The notes beneath the pieces were generated by a model. It was not told where the DNA came from. It did not search any database and saw nothing but the letters and a program-made list of their open reading frames with translations. From NCBI RefSeq assembly GCF_002287175.1, contig NZ_LMVM01000033.1, positions 1-64,000 of the forward strand: a DNA stretch of 64,000 nt, read 5' to 3'. Within the stretch, counting starts at the first letter, position 1; each line of letters starts with the position of its first letter. The translations under genes were made by a program, and so were the position numbers. Origin of the DNA: Methanobacterium bryantii (GTDB taxonomy: Archaea > Methanobacteriota > Methanobacteria > Methanobacteriales > Methanobacteriaceae). Below are positions 63,716 to 64,000 of this stretch, in pieces.

Positions 63716-64000
63716 ATGGAAAAAAAAATAGGACTAACCATTATGATGATGGTTGTAGTAATAATGGGAGGATTTGTATATGCAAATATCCCCCAAACTG
63801 GAACCCAACAAAATACCGTCGTACCCTCTGGAGCCACAAGCGTTGCATTTGAAAATAATGGAAACTCATGGAAACATGTTGTTGCAGCATTTGATATAAC
63901 TGATGTAGATGGATCCGTAAAAAAGATATTTGCTGATCTATGGATTAAACCACAGAGCACTGCAACTGTTGATCTAAGCAGTCTTACAGGTCTAAATAAC
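63716..64000 (+). CDS. Exported protein, cut by the window edge
   Basis: The first 95 codons are open to the end of the window. GGAGG lies 8 nt before the ATG. A signal peptide (KKIGLTIMMMVVVIMGGFVY, then AN) leads to a beta-rich mature region (SGATSVAFENNGNSWKHVVA, DLWIKPQSTATVDLSSL) that looks like an Ig-like or pilin-type surface fold. The remaining protein is outside the window, so function is not assigned. Confidence 0.75.
   Translation, partial: MEKKIGLTIMMMVVVIMGGFVYANIPQTGTQQNTVVPSGATSVAFENNGNSWKHVVAAFDITDVDGSVKKIFADLWIKPQSTATVDLSSLTGLNN

Overview
The window is AT-rich archaeal DNA, most likely from a Methanobacterium-type methanogen (order Methanobacteriales). The evidence is pseudomurein-binding repeats in two surface proteins, a methanofuran biosynthesis enzyme (MfnB), archaeosine tRNA-guanine transglycosylase, archaeal NAC, SecD/SecF, a PyrI regulatory chain, BRE/TATA promoters and strong GGAGG ribosome binding sites. 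I saw no tRNA, rRNA, CRISPR array, transposase or prophage module.

Layout. 1-11 kb: small surface or unknown genes (a short exported protein, a DUF3892 protein, an M14/aspartoacylase-like hydrolase, a Cys-rich exported peptide, an ArsR-type regulator with a membrane partner), a CWB2-like/pseudomurein-binding surface protein beside pyrI, a flavin oxidoreductase, DUF2267, a zinc-ribbon protein ending in a 21-A tract, a PepSY protein, a TPR protein and DUF5518. 11-15.3 kb: secF-secD plus a second secD copy, then a flavodoxin. 15.5-21.2 kb: argC and argJ-argB, separated by a pseudomurein-binding transglutaminase-like protease gene. 21.3-27.2 kb: a minus-strand run tgtA, nac, metallophosphoesterase, NYN ribonuclease and a membrane-anchored class III cyclase-like protein, a possible nucleotide-signalling and RNA-processing unit. 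27.6-29.7 kb: an MnmC-like methyltransferase and an iron-sulfur flavoprotein. 29.9-38.3 kb: a first glycan locus of glycosyltransferases, DUF2304 and a flippase. 38.5-44.2 kb: a CCG/LUD iron-sulfur pair, mfnB, guaB and mobA. 44.7-63.1 kb: a second, larger glycan locus. It holds a flippase and a 13-gene minus-strand operon from 60.4 down to 46.0 kb, with sugar epimerase, deacetylase, GNAT, four GT4 enzymes, methyltransferase, pyruvyl transferase, DegT aminotransferase, 4,6-dehydratase, left-handed-helix acyltransferase and DUF2206. The window ends in a pair of small exported or membrane proteins, the last one cut by the edge.

Four things are most worth a second look. (1) Three genes (616, 17341 and minus-strand 34168) lack any canonical start that fits, but each has an ATT exactly 7 nt after a (G)GAGG ribosome binding site. 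(2) Dense arrays of short perfect hairpins occupy three intergenic regions (8.4, 18.7 and 61.8 kb); the 18.7-kb array is bracketed by a 29-bp direct repeat that duplicates the end of the upstream coding sequence. (3) A second dispersed element of about 150 bp occurs near 44-193 and 6775-6906. (4) The cyclase-like, NYN RNase and phosphodiesterase-like genes lie together. Family names (DUF numbers, TIGR03885) come from recognition of sequence patterns, not from a search.
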